64,000 bases of DNA from Arthrobacter sp. NEB 688 (GCF_013201035.1 NZ_CP053707.1:992001-1056000), one strand, 5' to 3'; positions 24,830 to 37,521 are shown, counted from the first letter of the stretch. Numbers and translations: made by a program. Notes: generated by a model from the letters alone, not told the origin.

Positions 24830-26224
24830 TCAGGCGGTCGCGGCCTCGAGCTCCTCGAGCGCGGCGCCGGTGTGCACGGCGAGCCGCTGGAGGTGCGGCA
24901 GGGCGTCGCGGTCGCCGATGAACCCGAGGTTCAGCGTGCCCGCGTACGACTGCGCGGTGATGTTGAGCGCCATCGAGTGCCCGGGGATCGACACCGGGTA
25001 GGTGGCGTCGAGCCGCGCCCCGCGCCAGTACAGCGCCTTGGTCGGCCCGGGGACGTTCGAGATGCAGACGTTGAGGGTCAGCGGGCCGGGCAGCGGCAGG
25101 CCGCTCATCGCCCGCAGCACCTGGAGCCCGGCCGGCGCCAGGAGCGCCGCGCTGTAGGCGATGACCGCGTCGCCGCCCATCCCACGCATCCGGGTCTTGG
25201 CCGCGCGCGACGAGGCGGTGATCGCGGCGAGCCGGGCGACGGGGTCCTCGATGTCGGTCGCCAGCGACACGAGCGTCGCACCGACGTAGTTGCCGCCGCC
25301 CTCGCTCTCGGGGGCGCGGACGTTGACCGGCACGAACGCCACCAGCGGCCGGTCGGGCAGGCTCGCGAGGTCGTCGAGGAAGCGCCGCAGCCCACCCGCG
25401 CAGATCGCCATGAGGACGTCGTTGAGCGTGGCGTTGCGCGCCCGGGCGACCGCCCGCAGCCGCTCGAGCTCGTACTGCTGCGTCGCGAACCGGCGCGCCC
25501 GGCCGGTCCGCCCGTTGAGGATGCTCACCGGTGCCTGGTAGGACGTCACGGCCCGCGTGCTCGGGCCGCCGCGCCGCAGCTGGGTGCCGACGAGGGTGCG
25601 GGCGACCTCCGGCATCGAGGTGACGGCGTTGCCGATGCTGCGCAGGATGGCGGTCACGTCGCCGACCGGCTCGCGCGCCTCGCCCTCGGCCCGCGGCCGG
25701 CGCGTCAGGCCGAGGAAGTGCGGGTGGGTGCGGTCGTCCGGGTCCTCGGACAGGCCGCGCTGGAGCAGGCGGTTGCCGGTGTAGCCGTCGACGAGGCTGT
25801 GGTGGATCTTCGTGTAGACCGCGAACCGCCCGGGCGCGACCCCCTCGATGAAGGTCATCTCCCACGGCGGGCGGCGGAAGTCGAGCTGGTTGGAGTGCAG
25901 CCGCGAGACGAGCACCCCGAGCTCGCGCTCGCCGCCGCCGCTCGGCAGGGCCGAGTGGCGTACGTGGTAGTCGACGTCGAAGCCGTCGTCCTCGACCCAG
26001 CGGTGGACGGGCTGCCGCAGCACCCGACGGGTCTGGAGGCGGAAGGTCCAGGGCGTCTCGACGGGGGAGGCGCGCACGTCGGCGACGAGGTCGCGCAGCC
26101 AGCCGTCCCCGGCGTCCGGGGGCAGCGTGAAGTGGAGGAGCGATCCGACGTGCATGAGGGTCTCGGGGGTCTCGCCGATGAGGAAGATCGAGTCCAGCGG
26201 GGAGGCCCAGCGCGTGCGCGGCAC
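24830..26224 (-). CDS. Wax ester synthase/diacylglycerol acyltransferase (WS/DGAT)
   Basis: The product (464 aa) carries the catalytic HHxxxDG motif as HHSLVDG (141-147) and the C-terminal 'NVCISNVPGPTKALYWRGARL' block of the WSD family. It transfers acyl groups from acyl-CoA to an alcohol or diacylglycerol to make storage lipid. The GTG start at 26224 lies four bases after the stop of the upstream alpha/beta-hydrolase gene, so the two form an operon; a lipase-acyltransferase pair is common in actinobacteria. Confidence 0.9.
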   Translation of the reverse strand: MPRTRWASPLDSIFLIGETPETLMHVGSLLHFTLPPDAGDGWLRDLVADVRASPVETPWTFRLQTRRVLRQPVHRWVEDDGFDVDYHVRHSALPSGGGERELGVLVSRLHSNQLDFRRPPWEMTFIEGVAPGRFAVYTKIHHSLVDGYTGNRLLQRGLSEDPDDRTHPHFLGLTRRPRAEGEAREPVGDVTAILRSIGNAVTSMPEVARTLVGTQLRRGGPSTRAVTSYQAPVSILNGRTGRARRFATQQYELERLRAVARARNATLNDVLMAICAGGLRRFLDDLASLPDRPLVAFVPVNVRAPESEGGGNYVGATLVSLATDIEDPVARLAAITASSRAAKTRMRGMGGDAVIAYSAALLAPAGLQVLRAMSGLPLPGPLTLNVCISNVPGPTKALYWRGARLDATYPVSIPGHSMALNITAQSYAGTLNLGFIGDRDALPHLQRLAVHTGAALEELEAATA

Positions 26225-26228
26225 GCGG

Positions 26229-27035
26229 TCAGCCCGCCACGTCGTGCAGCGGGTCGCCGTCGTCGGGGTGCTGTGGCGGGGCCTCGTCGGTGGCCGGCGC
26301 CCACGGCCGCCAGTCCCCCTCCTGCTGGGCCAGCCGGTCCGCGAGCACGCGCAGCGTGTCGAGGTGGTGGCCGTAGCCGAGGTGCGTGGCCTCGACCTCG
26401 ACGTTCTCGGCGAGCGGGCCGGGGTCGACGACGCAGCACTCCCACGCGACGATGCCGTCGGTCCGCGACCAGATGCTGGTCGTCGGCACCTCGAGCGGGG
26501 CCGCGCGCAGGGCCATGGCCTCGTCGGTGAACATCTGGTCGAGGTGGTGGCGGTTCATCACGCGGTACATCGCCCAGGCCCGCGTGGCGGCCGGGTGGTG
26601 CCGGAAGGGGCTGCCGAGCGTGACGACCGAGCGGGTGTAGTCGGGCAGGGCGCGGGCCATCTCGCGGGCGTAGATGCCGCCCGCGCTCCAGCCGACGAGG
26701 CTGACCCGACGGCCGTAGCGGTCGTAGACCTCGAGGAGCAGGTCCTCGAGCCGGGCGGCGAGCTCGGGGCTCGCGCCGAGGTTGCGGCCCTGGCGCCAGT
26801 CGTGGACCCGGTAGCCGAGCCGGCGCAGGTGCGAGCGGAGGAAGACGGTGGACTCGGGGCCGGCGAGGAAGCCGGGCAGGACGATGACGGGGTGGCCGTC
26901 GCCGACCGGCCAGCCGCCGATGTCGCGGGTGTGCACGGCGGATGACGCCAGCTCGAGGGCCGCGCGCCACTCGCGGCGGGCCATCCAGAGCGTCGGCGCG
27001 GCCGGGGCACCGGTCGTCGCATCGAGCCTCGGCAT
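26229..27035 (-). CDS. Alpha/beta hydrolase (triacylglycerol lipase-like)
   Basis: The product (268 aa) has '[16 protein letters not shown]' (oxyanion-hole loop), '[13 protein letters not shown]', nucleophile elbow 'GWSAGG', and 'HLGYGH' with the likely catalytic His. This is the lipase-like alpha/beta-hydrolase group often next to WS/DGAT. It has no signal peptide, so is probably cytosolic. ATG 27035 has a perfect SD (GGAAGGAG). The longer in-frame extension upstream has no family similarity and crosses the promoter region. First gene of the pair with the WS/DGAT. Confidence 0.85.
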   Translation of the reverse strand: MPRLDATTGAPAAPTLWMARREWRAALELASSAVHTRDIGGWPVGDGHPVIVLPGFLAGPESTVFLRSHLRRLGYRVHDWRQGRNLGASPELAARLEDLLLEVYDRYGRRVSLVGWSAGGIYAREMARALPDYTRSVVTLGSPFRHHPAATRAWAMYRVMNRHHLDQMFTDEAMALRAAPLEVPTTSIWSRTDGIVAWECCVVDPGPLAENVEVEATHLGYGHHLDTLRVLADRLAQQEGDWRPWAPATDEAPPQHPDDGDPLHDVAG

Positions 27036-27186
27036 CCTCGCTCCTTCCGTGCGGCGCACCGCCGACGGACCCGGACCCGGGCTCGCGACGGTGCGACTGG
27101 GCAGAAGGTGAGTGTGGCAGAGCGCGGCTCGCCGCGGGAGTCTGCCGTCGGACCGTGTCCGGACCGTCACCTGCACGGCGCCGGGC

Positions 27187-27325
27187 GTGCATCAGTCGAC
27201 GCTTTCGACGATTTCTGCACGGGCCTGCGTCCGCCGGCGTGCACCAACTGACGCTTTCGACGATTGATGCACGCTGGGTCGGGGGTCGGGTGTGCATCTT
27301 TCGACACTTTCGACGATCGGTGCAC
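27187..27325. repeat. Second array of the 34-bp palindromic repeat, three units
   Basis: Units at 27187-27220, 27239-27272 and 27292-27325 each begin GTGCA, end TGCAC and hold GACGCTTTCGACGAT or a one-base variant. They are the reverse orientation of unit 1 in the 8.9-kb array. Spacers are only 18-19 nt. It fills much of the 362-nt gap 27036-27397; the rest holds the alpha/beta-hydrolase promoter side and the fumC promoter. No gene is seen. Confidence 0.85.
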
Positions 27326-27385
27326 GGGGCGGGGAGGGTGTCACACGGTGTGACACGCGGGCGCGGCGGCGCCGGGGCACGCGCC

Positions 27386-27391
27386 TACCGT
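27386..27391 (+). promoter_or_regulatory. -10 element TACCGT of fumC
   Basis: TACCGT ends six bases before ATG 27398; the intervening GGAGGG could also serve as a minimal SD if transcription starts earlier. Confidence 0.4.
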
Positions 27392-27397
27392 GGAGGG

Positions 27398-28819
27398 ATG
27401 AGCACGCAGCCCGAGGCCGTCGGCGGGGCCACCCGCACCGAGCGCGACACGATGGGGCCGGTCGAGGTGCCGGCCGACCGCTACTGGGGGGCGCAGACCC
27501 AGCGCAGCCTCGAGCACTTCGACATCGGCCGCGACACCTTCGTCTGGGGACGGCCGGTCGTGCGGGGGCTCGGGCTGCTCAAGAAGGCCGCGGCCCTGGC
27601 CAACGCCGAGCTCGGGCTGCTGCCGCAGGAGGTCGCCGACGCGGTGGTCCGGGCCGCCGACGAGGTCGCGCGCGGCGAGCTCGACGACCACTTCCCGCTC
27701 GTCGTCTTCCAGACCGGCTCGGGGACGCAGTCGAACATGAACGCCAACGAGGTCGTCGCCAACCGGGCGGTCGAGCTGCTCGGCGGCGAGCTCGGCTCCA
27801 AGGACCCGGTGCACCCGAACGACCACGTCAACCGCAGCCAGTCGAGCAACGACACCTTCCCGACCGCGGTGCACGTCGCCGTCGCGCTCGAGCTCGCCGA
27901 GCGGCTGCACCCGGCGGTCGACGCCCTCTGCGCCGCCCTCGTCGCCAAGGCCGCCGAGCTCGGCGACGTCGTCAAGGTCGGGCGCACCCACCTCCAGGAC
28001 GCCACCCCGGTGACCCTCGGGCAGGAGATCGGCGCCTGGGCCGGGCAGCTGCGCGAGGCGCAGGCCGACGTCCGGTACGCCGGCGAGCGGGTGCTGGCCC
28101 TGGCCATCGGCGGCACGGCGGTCGGCACCGGGCTCAACGCCCCGGCGGCGTTCGGCCCCACCGTCGCCCGCCACCTCGAGGCCGAGACGGGGCTGGCGTT
28201 CCGGCAGGCCGACAACCTCTTCGTCCAGCTCGCCGCGCACGACGCGCTCGTCGCGGTGTCGTCCTCGCTGCGCACGCTCGCGGGCGGCCTCATGAAGCTG
28301 GCCAACGACGTGCGCTGGCTGGCGTCCGGGCCCCGCACCGGCATCGGCGAGCTGCGCATCCCCGAGAACGAGCCGGGGTCCTCGTTCATGCCGGGCAAGG
28401 TCAACCCCACCCAGTCCGAGGCGATGACGATGGTCGTCACGCGTGTGTTCGGCAACGACGCGACCGTCGGGTTCGCCGGCACGCAGGGCAACTTCCAGCT
28501 CAACGTCTTCACGCCGGTCATGGCGCACGCGGTGCTCGAGTCGGTGCGGCTGCTCTCGGATGTCTGCCGCTCCTTCCGCGAGCACTGCGTCGAGGGCCTC
28601 GAGGCCGACCGCGAGCGCATCGCCGAGCACCTCGACGCCGACCTCATGCTCGTGACGGCCCTCGCACCGCACATCGGCTACGACGCGGCGGCGGCCATCG
28701 CGAAGCAGGCGCACCGCGACGGGTCGACGCTGCGCGAGGCGGCGCTGGCCTCGGGGCACGTCACCGACGAGGACTACGACCGCTGGGTCGTCCCCGCCGC
28801 GATGACCCGCCCCGACTGA
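27398..28819 (+). CDS. fumC: Class II fumarate hydratase
   Basis: The product (473 aa) carries '[14 protein letters not shown]', '[11 protein letters not shown]' (catalytic His) and the superfamily signature '[11 protein letters not shown]'. It hydrates fumarate to L-malate in the citric-acid cycle; it is cytosolic, homotetrameric and free of iron-sulfur cluster. The start follows a TACCGT -10 element. Monocistronic, ending before a 20-bp hairpin. Confidence 0.95.
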   Translation: MSTQPEAVGGATRTERDTMGPVEVPADRYWGAQTQRSLEHFDIGRDTFVWGRPVVRGLGLLKKAAALANAELGLLPQEVADAVVRAADEVARGELDDHFPLVVFQTGSGTQSNMNANEVVANRAVELLGGELGSKDPVHPNDHVNRSQSSNDTFPTAVHVAVALELAERLHPAVDALCAALVAKAAELGDVVKVGRTHLQDATPVTLGQEIGAWAGQLREAQADVRYAGERVLALAIGGTAVGTGLNAPAAFGPTVARHLEAETGLAFRQADNLFVQLAAHDALVAVSSSLRTLAGGLMKLANDVRWLASGPRTGIGELRIPENEPGSSFMPGKVNPTQSEAMTMVVTRVFGNDATVGFAGTQGNFQLNVFTPVMAHAVLESVRLLSDVCRSFREHCVEGLEADRERIAEHLDADLMLVTALAPHIGYDAAAAIAKQAHRDGSTLREAALASGHVTDEDYDRWVVPAAMTRPD

Positions 28820-28847
28820 CCCCCGGCCCCCTGTGCCCCCTCCCGCA

Positions 28848-28893
28848 AACGTGTGTGAACACGCCGGGGATCACCGGCGTGTTCACACACGTT
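28848..28893. terminator. 20-bp perfect hairpin between fumC and the SNF2 gene
   Basis: AACGTGTGTGAACACGCCGG (28848-28867) pairs exactly with 28874-28893 around a six-base loop. It lies between convergent genes (28819 and 28947), so it probably terminates both transcripts. Confidence 0.8.
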
Positions 28894-28946
28894 CGCGGAA
28901 GGCGCGCACGGGGGGACGGGAGAGCGGGCGCAGGGGCGGGTGGCGG

Positions 28947-32252
<3,306 letters not shown>

Positions 32253-32355
32253 GGGCACCCTCCTCCGACGAGAACGGTCCGCCCCCTGGCGCGGCGGACC
32301 CGAACACCCCACCGTACGTCGAGGCACCGACATCCGCCGAGTCCGTCCACAGGGT

Positions 32356-33720
32356 TCAGGCCGGTCGGTCGGGCAGGTCCAGGACGAACGTCGTGCCCAC
32401 CCCGGGGCTCGACGAGACCGCCACCGACCCGCCGTGCGCCCGGGCGACGGCCTCGACGACGGCCAGCCCGAGCCCGGACCCCCCGCTGCCCGAGCTGCGC
32501 GAGCGGTCGACCCGGTAGAAGCGCTCGAGCAGGTGCGGCAGGTGCTCGGCGGGGATGCCGGGGCCGGCGTCCGAGACCTCGACGCGCACCCACCCCGGGA
32601 CGCGGTGCAGCCGCAGCGCGACCGGGGTGCCCGCCGGGGTGTGCCGGACGGCGTTCGACGTCAGCCCGACGACCGCCTGGGTCACCCGGTCGCGGTCGGC
32701 GTCGACGACGAGCCGCTCGGGCCCCTCGAGGGTCACGACCCGGTCGGGCGCGACGACCCGCAGGTCCGAGGCGACGTCGCGCAGGAGCGCGGCGAGGTCG
32801 ACCGGCTCGCGGCGCAGCGCGTCGGGGGACTCGAGCCCGGTGAGGTCGAGCAGCCCGTCGACGAGGCGGCGCATCCGGCCGGCCTCGTCGCCGATCCGCC
32901 GCATCGCGTCGTCGACCTCGGCGCGGCCGGCGTCGTCGAGCGGCCCCGGCGGGCGCGCGGCGTGCAGCGCGGCGTAGCCCCCGACCGTGGTCAGCGGGGT
33001 CCGCAGCTCGTGCGAGGCGTCGGCGACGAAGCGGCGCATCCGCTCCTGCGTCGCCGTGGTCGTGTCGATCATCGTGTTGAGGGCCTCGCCGAGCCGGGCG
33101 GCCTCGGTGCCCGGCGGCCCCGGGGGCACACGGCGGGCGGTGTCGCCGGCGGTGATGGCGCCCGCCGCCTCGGTCATCCCGGCGATGGGGCGCAGGCCGA
33201 GGCGGTCGACCCACCAGAGCAGCAGCCCGACGAGGACCGCGGCGACGAGGCCGGCCAGCCCGAGGGTCGCGGCGAGGCGCCGGGTGGCCACGTCGGCCGG
33301 GGTGGTCGGCACGGCGACGACGGCCTGCGCGCGGCCGTTGGGCAGCTCGACGGTGACGACGCGGACCCGTTGCGCGGCGCCGGAGGCCGTGGCTCGCCCC
33401 TCGGGGGTCGGGATGCGCTCGCCGGGGTCGAGGGCCGGCACGAGGTCGGGGTCGGTCTGCGGGGCGAGCACGGTCGTCAGCCGTCCGTCGCCGGTCATCC
33501 GGCCCACGTAGACGTCGCTGAGCGCCGCGGTCGCGACGGCGCCGTCGGCCCGCTGCGACGCGAGGAGGACGGCGCGGGGGTTCTGGGCGAGGGCCGCGAC
33601 CTGGGCGTCGAGGCGGCCGACGAGGAAGGCCCGCTGCGCGAGGACGACCGCCGTGCCGGCGACGAGCGCGAGGACGGCCAGCACCGCGACCGCGACGAGG
33701 AGCCGACGGCGCAGGGTCAT
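32356..33720 (-). CDS. Sensor histidine kinase
   Basis: The product (454 aa) has two membrane helices (about 8-28 and 148-170) enclosing an extracytoplasmic sensor region of about 120 residues, a HAMP linker, an HisKA domain with His237 in 'FVADASHELRTPL', and an HATPase with 'NAVRH', 'VSDAGPGIP' and 'GSGLGLAVVEAV'. ATG 33720 overlaps the response-regulator stop (ATGA). The signal is unknown; the divergent neighbour encodes a secreted Cys-rich protein. Confidence 0.9.
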   Translation of the reverse strand: MTLRRRLLVAVAVLAVLALVAGTAVVLAQRAFLVGRLDAQVAALAQNPRAVLLASQRADGAVATAALSDVYVGRMTGDGRLTTVLAPQTDPDLVPALDPGERIPTPEGRATASGAAQRVRVVTVELPNGRAQAVVAVPTTPADVATRRLAATLGLAGLVAAVLVGLLLWWVDRLGLRPIAGMTEAAGAITAGDTARRVPPGPPGTEAARLGEALNTMIDTTTATQERMRRFVADASHELRTPLTTVGGYAALHAARPPGPLDDAGRAEVDDAMRRIGDEAGRMRRLVDGLLDLTGLESPDALRREPVDLAALLRDVASDLRVVAPDRVVTLEGPERLVVDADRDRVTQAVVGLTSNAVRHTPAGTPVALRLHRVPGWVRVEVSDAGPGIPAEHLPHLLERFYRVDRSRSSGSGGSGLGLAVVEAVARAHGGSVAVSSSPGVGTTFVLDLPDRPA

Positions 33721-34415
33721 CAGGGCTCCCGGACGGTGTAGCCGACGCCCCGGACCGTGTGGACGAGCTTGGGCTCGACGGCGTCGACCTTCTTGCGCAG
33801 CGTCGACACGAACGACTCGATGATGGCGCTCTCGCCCGCGAAGTCGTACTGCCAGACGTGGTCGAGGATCTGCGCGCGGGTGACGACCCGGCCGGCGTTG
33901 ACGAGCAGGAGCCGCAGGAGGCTGAACTCCGTCGCGGTGAGGTGGACCTCGGTGTCGCCGCGCCAGACCCGGTGCTGGTCCTCGTCGAGGACGAGGTCGT
34001 GCACGCGGTGGCGGGCGCTGGGGGCCGCCGCGGTGCCGGCCCGCCGCAGCGCGACGTGGACCCGGGCGACGAGCTCCTCGAGCGCGAACGGCTTGGTCAC
34101 GTAGTCGTCGCCGCCGCTCGTCAGGCCGCGCACCCGGTCGGCGGTGTCGCTGCGGGCGGTGAGGAAGAGGACGGGGGCGGTGCTGCCGGTCGCGCGCAGC
34201 CGGCGCAGGACCTCGAAGCCGTCGAGGTCGGGGAGCATGACGTCGAGGACGACGGCGTCGGGGCGGGTGCGGGCCGCGGCGGCCAGGGCCTCCTCGCCGC
34301 TCGCGACGCTGCTGACGTCCATCCCGGCCAGGCGCAGCGCGGAGGTCACGAGGTAGGCGATGTTCTCCTCGTCGTCGACGACGAGGACGCGCGGGGCGGG
34401 GGCGGGCTCGGCCAC
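33720..34415 (-). CDS. OmpR-family response regulator
   Basis: The product (231 aa) has a receiver domain with acidic pocket 'VVDDEEN', phospho-acceptor Asp58 (VVLDVMLPD) and Lys in 'VTKPF', then a winged-helix effector ending 'FVSTLRKKVDAVEPKLVHTVRGVGYTVREP'. It controls transcription with the kinase encoded immediately downstream. GTG 34415 is chosen because the receiver fold begins seven residues later; longer in-frame extensions run into the inverted-repeat region. Confidence 0.9.
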   Translation of the reverse strand: MAEPAPAPRVLVVDDEENIAYLVTSALRLAGMDVSSVASGEEALAAAARTRPDAVVLDVMLPDLDGFEVLRRLRATGSTAPVLFLTARSDTADRVRGLTSGGDDYVTKPFALEELVARVHVALRRAGTAAAPSARHRVHDLVLDEDQHRVWRGDTEVHLTATEFSLLRLLLVNAGRVVTRAQILDHVWQYDFAGESAIIESFVSTLRKKVDAVEPKLVHTVRGVGYTVREP

Positions 34416-34457
34416 GACGCCACGCTCCCACGCCGGGGTCGCGCCCGTCTGGAGAAC

Positions 34458-34671
34458 ACCTCGGGACTTCCTGAAGACGCCAGGGCTGCCGGGGCGGTGC
34501 GCTCCGAGGTGCCGGCCGTGGCGTCGAAACGGGGGTGGTCGCCCCCACCCCGACGCCACGGAGGCGACCACGACCGCGTCCACGGCGGGTGACCGGCTGC
34601 GGCTGCGCCGTCCGGCGGCCTGCCGAGCGGCGGAGCCCGCCATGAGGGCGGTCTTCAGGAAGTCGCGAGGT
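34458..34671. repeat. MITE-like inverted-repeat block
   Basis: Two arms of about 24 nt, 34458-34481 (containing GACTTCCTGAAGACG) and 34647-34671 (containing GGTCTTCAGGAAGTC), are near-perfect inverted copies 165 nt apart. Inside lies another hairpin (GTGGCGTCG 34518-34526 / 34551-34559). It occupies the 335-nt divergent gap 34416-34750. No transposase or clear target duplication is seen; it may instead be a regulatory structure. Confidence 0.5.
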
Positions 34672-34750
34672 GAGGCCGGGGTGGCCGCGAGGGTCGCTCG
34701 TCAGGCTCGTCCCCGTCAGCACCCCGACCCACCCCCGCAAGGAGCACCCG

Positions 34751-35296
34751 ATGCCCGCCCTCCGCACCTCCCTCGTCGCGCTCGCCGTCGGCGGCGCCGC
34801 CGTGGCCACCGGCGTCGTCGCGACCACCGCCACCGCCGCGCCCGCACCGGTCGCCGCCGTCGATGCCGTGAGCGCGGCCTCGACCGCCGACGACACCGCC
34901 CCGCAGGCGCGCATCCACCCCGGCCGCGGCTGGTGGAAGAAGCTCGACGACACCCAGCGCCAGTGCCTCGAGGACGCGAAGGTCAGCCGCCCCGTCGGCC
35001 CCCTCGACGACGCCGAGAAGAAGGCCCTGCGCGACCAGGTGACGGCCGCCGCGCAGACGTGCGGCGTCGAGCTGCCCTTCCCGAAGGCCCGCGCCTTCTG
35101 GGACGACCTGAGCGCCACCCAGAAGCAGTGCCTCGACGACGCGAAGGTCAGCCGGCCGTGGGGCCCGATGACGAAGGACCAGCGTCGCGAGGTCCGCGCG
35201 GACCTGAAGGCCGCTGCGCAGACGTGCGGCGTCGAGCTCCCGGCCAAGCCGGCCAACCGCGCGCCGTCCGCAACCCCGGCCCCCTCCGCCTCCTGA
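34751..35296 (+). CDS. Secreted protein with two Cys-paired repeats, function unknown
   Basis: The product (181 aa) has a Sec signal peptide at 1-30 (hydrophobic 8-24, then TATAAPAP). Two homologous about 50-residue units follow: 61-110 (WWKKLDDTQRQCLEDAKVS...) and 117-165 (FWDDLSATQKQCLDDAKVS...). Each has two Cys 32 residues apart (72/104, 127/159) and the motif 'AAAQTCGVELP'. The tail is low-complexity Pro/Ala/Ser. I do not recognise the family. The spacing suggests one disulfide per unit in a small helical fold. SD AAGGAG lies before ATG 34751; divergent from the two-component operon. Confidence 0.8.
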   Translation: MPALRTSLVALAVGGAAVATGVVATTATAAPAPVAAVDAVSAASTADDTAPQARIHPGRGWWKKLDDTQRQCLEDAKVSRPVGPLDDAEKKALRDQVTAAAQTCGVELPFPKARAFWDDLSATQKQCLDDAKVSRPWGPMTKDQRREVRADLKAAAQTCGVELPAKPANRAPSATPAPSAS

Positions 35297-35302
35297 CGCG
35301 AA

Positions 35303-35360
35303 CGCGGGCTACACCGCAGTCACCGTCGCTCTGGCAACGATTACTGCGGTGTAGCCCGCG
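35303..35360. repeat. Hairpin repeat, copy 1 (upstream of tetR-MFS)
   Basis: CGCGGGCTACACCGCAGT (35303-35320) pairs exactly with 35343-35360. The loop contains ACCGTCGCTCTGGC, which can fold again. A copy with the same arms and almost the same loop lies at 37561-37618, on the other side of the tetR-MFS operon. Confidence 0.8.
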
Positions 35361-35431
35361 CCTGCGGTGTGCCCACCGGGGGCTGGCGCACCCCATCGGC
35401 ACCCCCTCTCCGTTTGAGATCCCGATGTCGC

Positions 35432-35455
35432 ATATGAGACAGTGATGTCTCATAT
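35432..35455. promoter_or_regulatory. Operator of the TetR regulator
   Basis: ATATGAGACA-GTGA-TGTCTCATAT is a perfect 10-bp dyad, AT-rich against its surroundings, 24 bp before the tetR start. It has the position and form of a TetR-family auto-operator. Confidence 0.7.
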
Positions 35456-35479
35456 CGACGACGAGGGAGTGCACGACCG

Positions 35480-36043
35480 ATGGCCGCAGACCGCCACCAC
35501 GTGCTGGGCGCCGCCCAGCGGGTGCTCAACACGGACGCGTCCGCGTCGATGGGCGCCGTCGCCGAGGCCGCCGGCATCAGCCGGGCCACGCTGCACCGGC
35601 ACTTCGACTCGCGCGAGGCGCTGCTCGTCGAGCTCGGCACCCGCTCCCTCGACCAGTGGGAGCGCCGGCTCGACGAGGCCGACGTCGAGGGCGTGGCCGC
35701 CACCGGTGACGCCGCCCGGCTGCGCGCCACCCTCGAGGCGCTCGTGCTCGGCTACGTCGCCGACTCCGACGACTTCGGCTTCGCGCTGACCGACCAGGTC
35801 ATCCTCGCCAGCGCCGAGCTCGTGGCCCGCACCCAGGTGCTCGAGGACCGCGAGGCGGTCCTCCTCGCCGCGGCCCAGCGCGCCGGCGTCCTGCGCGCCG
35901 ACCTGCCGCTGCGGTGGCTCGGCCACGCCATCTACGGCCTGCTCGTCGCCGCCCGCGAGGCCGTCCGCATCGGCGACGTGGCCCGTCGCGACGCCGGGCG
36001 CCTCGTGCTGTCGACCCTCTTCGCCGGTGCGGTGGCGTCATGA
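35480..36043 (+). CDS. TetR-family transcriptional repressor
   Basis: The product (187 aa) has an N-terminal helix-turn-helix 'MGAVAEAAGISRATLHRHFDSREALL' and a variable helical ligand domain. It probably represses itself and the MFS gene it overlaps (ATGA) through the dyad at 35432-35455, and is released by a compound the pump exports. GAGGGAG lies upstream of ATG 35480. Confidence 0.9.
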   Translation: MAADRHHVLGAAQRVLNTDASASMGAVAEAAGISRATLHRHFDSREALLVELGTRSLDQWERRLDEADVEGVAATGDAARLRATLEALVLGYVADSDDFGFALTDQVILASAELVARTQVLEDREAVLLAAAQRAGVLRADLPLRWLGHAIYGLLVAAREAVRIGDVARRDAGRLVLSTLFAGAVAS

Positions 36044-37521
36044 CCGTCCTCACCCCGCCCCGGGCCCGGACGGCCGCCGACCCCCGCCGCTGGTGGGCGC
36101 TCGCCGTCCTCGCGGCCAGCCTGCTCGTCGTCGTCATGGACATGACGATCCTCAACGTGGCGCTGCCCGAGATGGCCGAGGAGCTCGGCCTCGGCTCGGT
36201 CCCGCAGCTGTGGGTCGTCGACGCCTACGCGCTCGCGCTCGCCGGGCTCCTCGTCCCGGTCACCGCCCTCGGCGACCGCTGGGGGCGCAAGCGGATGCTC
36301 GTCACCGGCTACGCCGTCTTCGGCGTCGGCTCGGTCGCCGTCCTCGGGGCCGACAGCGCGAGCGCCGTCATCGCCATCCGGGCCGTGCTCGGCGTCGGCG
36401 GCGCGATGGTCATGCCCTCGACCCTCTCGCTCATCCGCGCGCTGTTCCCCGACGCCCGCGAGCGCACCCTCGCGCTGAGCGTCTGGGGCGCGACGGCCGC
36501 GCTCGGCGCCGCGGTGGGCCCCGTCGTCGGGGGCGCGCTGCTCGAGGCGTTCAGCTGGCACTCCGCCTTCCTCCTCAACGTGCCGCTCATGGTCCTCGCC
36601 ATCGGCGCGGCGCTCCGGCTGCTCCCCGAGAACCGCTCGCAGCGCCCGGGTCGCATCGACGCCGCCGGGGTGCTCCTCTCGGCGGGCGGGATGACCGCCG
36701 TCGTCTACGCGGCCAAGCAGCTCGGCAAGCACGGTCCGACCCTGCCGACGCTCGTGCTCCTCGTCGTCGGCGTCGCCGCGCTGGCCGTCTTCGCCCGCAG
36801 GTCCCTGGCCTCCGACCGGCCGATGCTCGACGTGCGCCTCTTCGGGCAGCCGGTGCTGCGGGCCGGTGTCGTCGCCGCACTCGCGAGCAGCGCCGCGATG
36901 GCCTCGGTCCTCTTCGTCGGCAGCCAGTGGTTGCAGCTCGTCGAGGGATGGAGCCCGCTGGAGTCGGGCGTCGCCCTCCTGCCGTTGGCCGTCGGCGCGA
37001 TGGTCGCCTCGCCGTTCGCGCCCGCCCTCGCGGCTAGGACCAGCCCGCGGCTCGTGCTCGCCGGCGGTCTCGGGGTGCTCGCGACGGGCCTGGCCCTCCT
37101 GGCGGTCGTGCCCGCGACCTACCCCTGGGTCGCCGTGGCCTTCGCGGTGGTCGGCCTCGGGACCTCGGCGCTCGGCCTCGGGTCGGCCCTCATCATGGGC
37201 GCGGCCACCGACGTCCAGGCCGGCTCCGCGGCCGCCCTCGAGGAGATCACCTACGAGCTCGGCGCCGTCCTCGGCATCACCTTCCTCGGCAGCCTCGTCG
37301 GGGCGGTCTACCGCGCCGGCCTGCCCGACGACGTGGGCGCCGCCGTCCGCGAGTCCGTGGCCGGGGCGGTGGGTGGCCCGTCGTTCGGCGCGGCCTCCGA
37401 CGCGTTCGTCACCGCCTTCGCGGCGGTCGGTGCCGTCGGCGCGGTGCTCACGGCCCTGGCGGCGGTCGCCGTGTGGCGCCTCGTCCCGGCGGACCTGACG
37501 CTCGACGACGCCCACCACTGA
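36040..37521 (+). CDS. MFS drug efflux transporter, DHA2 type
   Basis: The product (493 aa) has about 14 hydrophobic helices. 'VVVMDMTILNVALPEM' (helix 1, motif D1), 'GDRWGRKRMLVTG' (motif A), 'AVLGVGGAMVMPSTLSLI' and 'GPVVGGALLEAFSWHSAFLLNVP' (motif C) are as in QacA/SmvA-type proton antiporters. It exports a cationic or lipophilic toxic compound. Translationally coupled to the TetR gene. Confidence 0.9.
   Translation: MTVLTPPRARTAADPRRWWALAVLAASLLVVVMDMTILNVALPEMAEELGLGSVPQLWVVDAYALALAGLLVPVTALGDRWGRKRMLVTGYAVFGVGSVAVLGADSASAVIAIRAVLGVGGAMVMPSTLSLIRALFPDARERTLALSVWGATAALGAAVGPVVGGALLEAFSWHSAFLLNVPLMVLAIGAALRLLPENRSQRPGRIDAAGVLLSAGGMTAVVYAAKQLGKHGPTLPTLVLLVVGVAALAVFARRSLASDRPMLDVRLFGQPVLRAGVVAALASSAAMASVLFVGSQWLQLVEGWSPLESGVALLPLAVGAMVASPFAPALAARTSPRLVLAGGLGVLATGLALLAVVPATYPWVAVAFAVVGLGTSALGLGSALIMGAATDVQAGSAAALEEITYELGAVLGITFLGSLVGAVYRAGLPDDVGAAVRESVAGAVGGPSFGAASDAFVTAFAAVGAVGAVLTALAAVAVWRLVPADLTLDDAHH

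Noticed and set aside
34458-34671. Insertion sequence
   Set aside because: No transposase frame and no clear target-site duplication; only called MITE-like.
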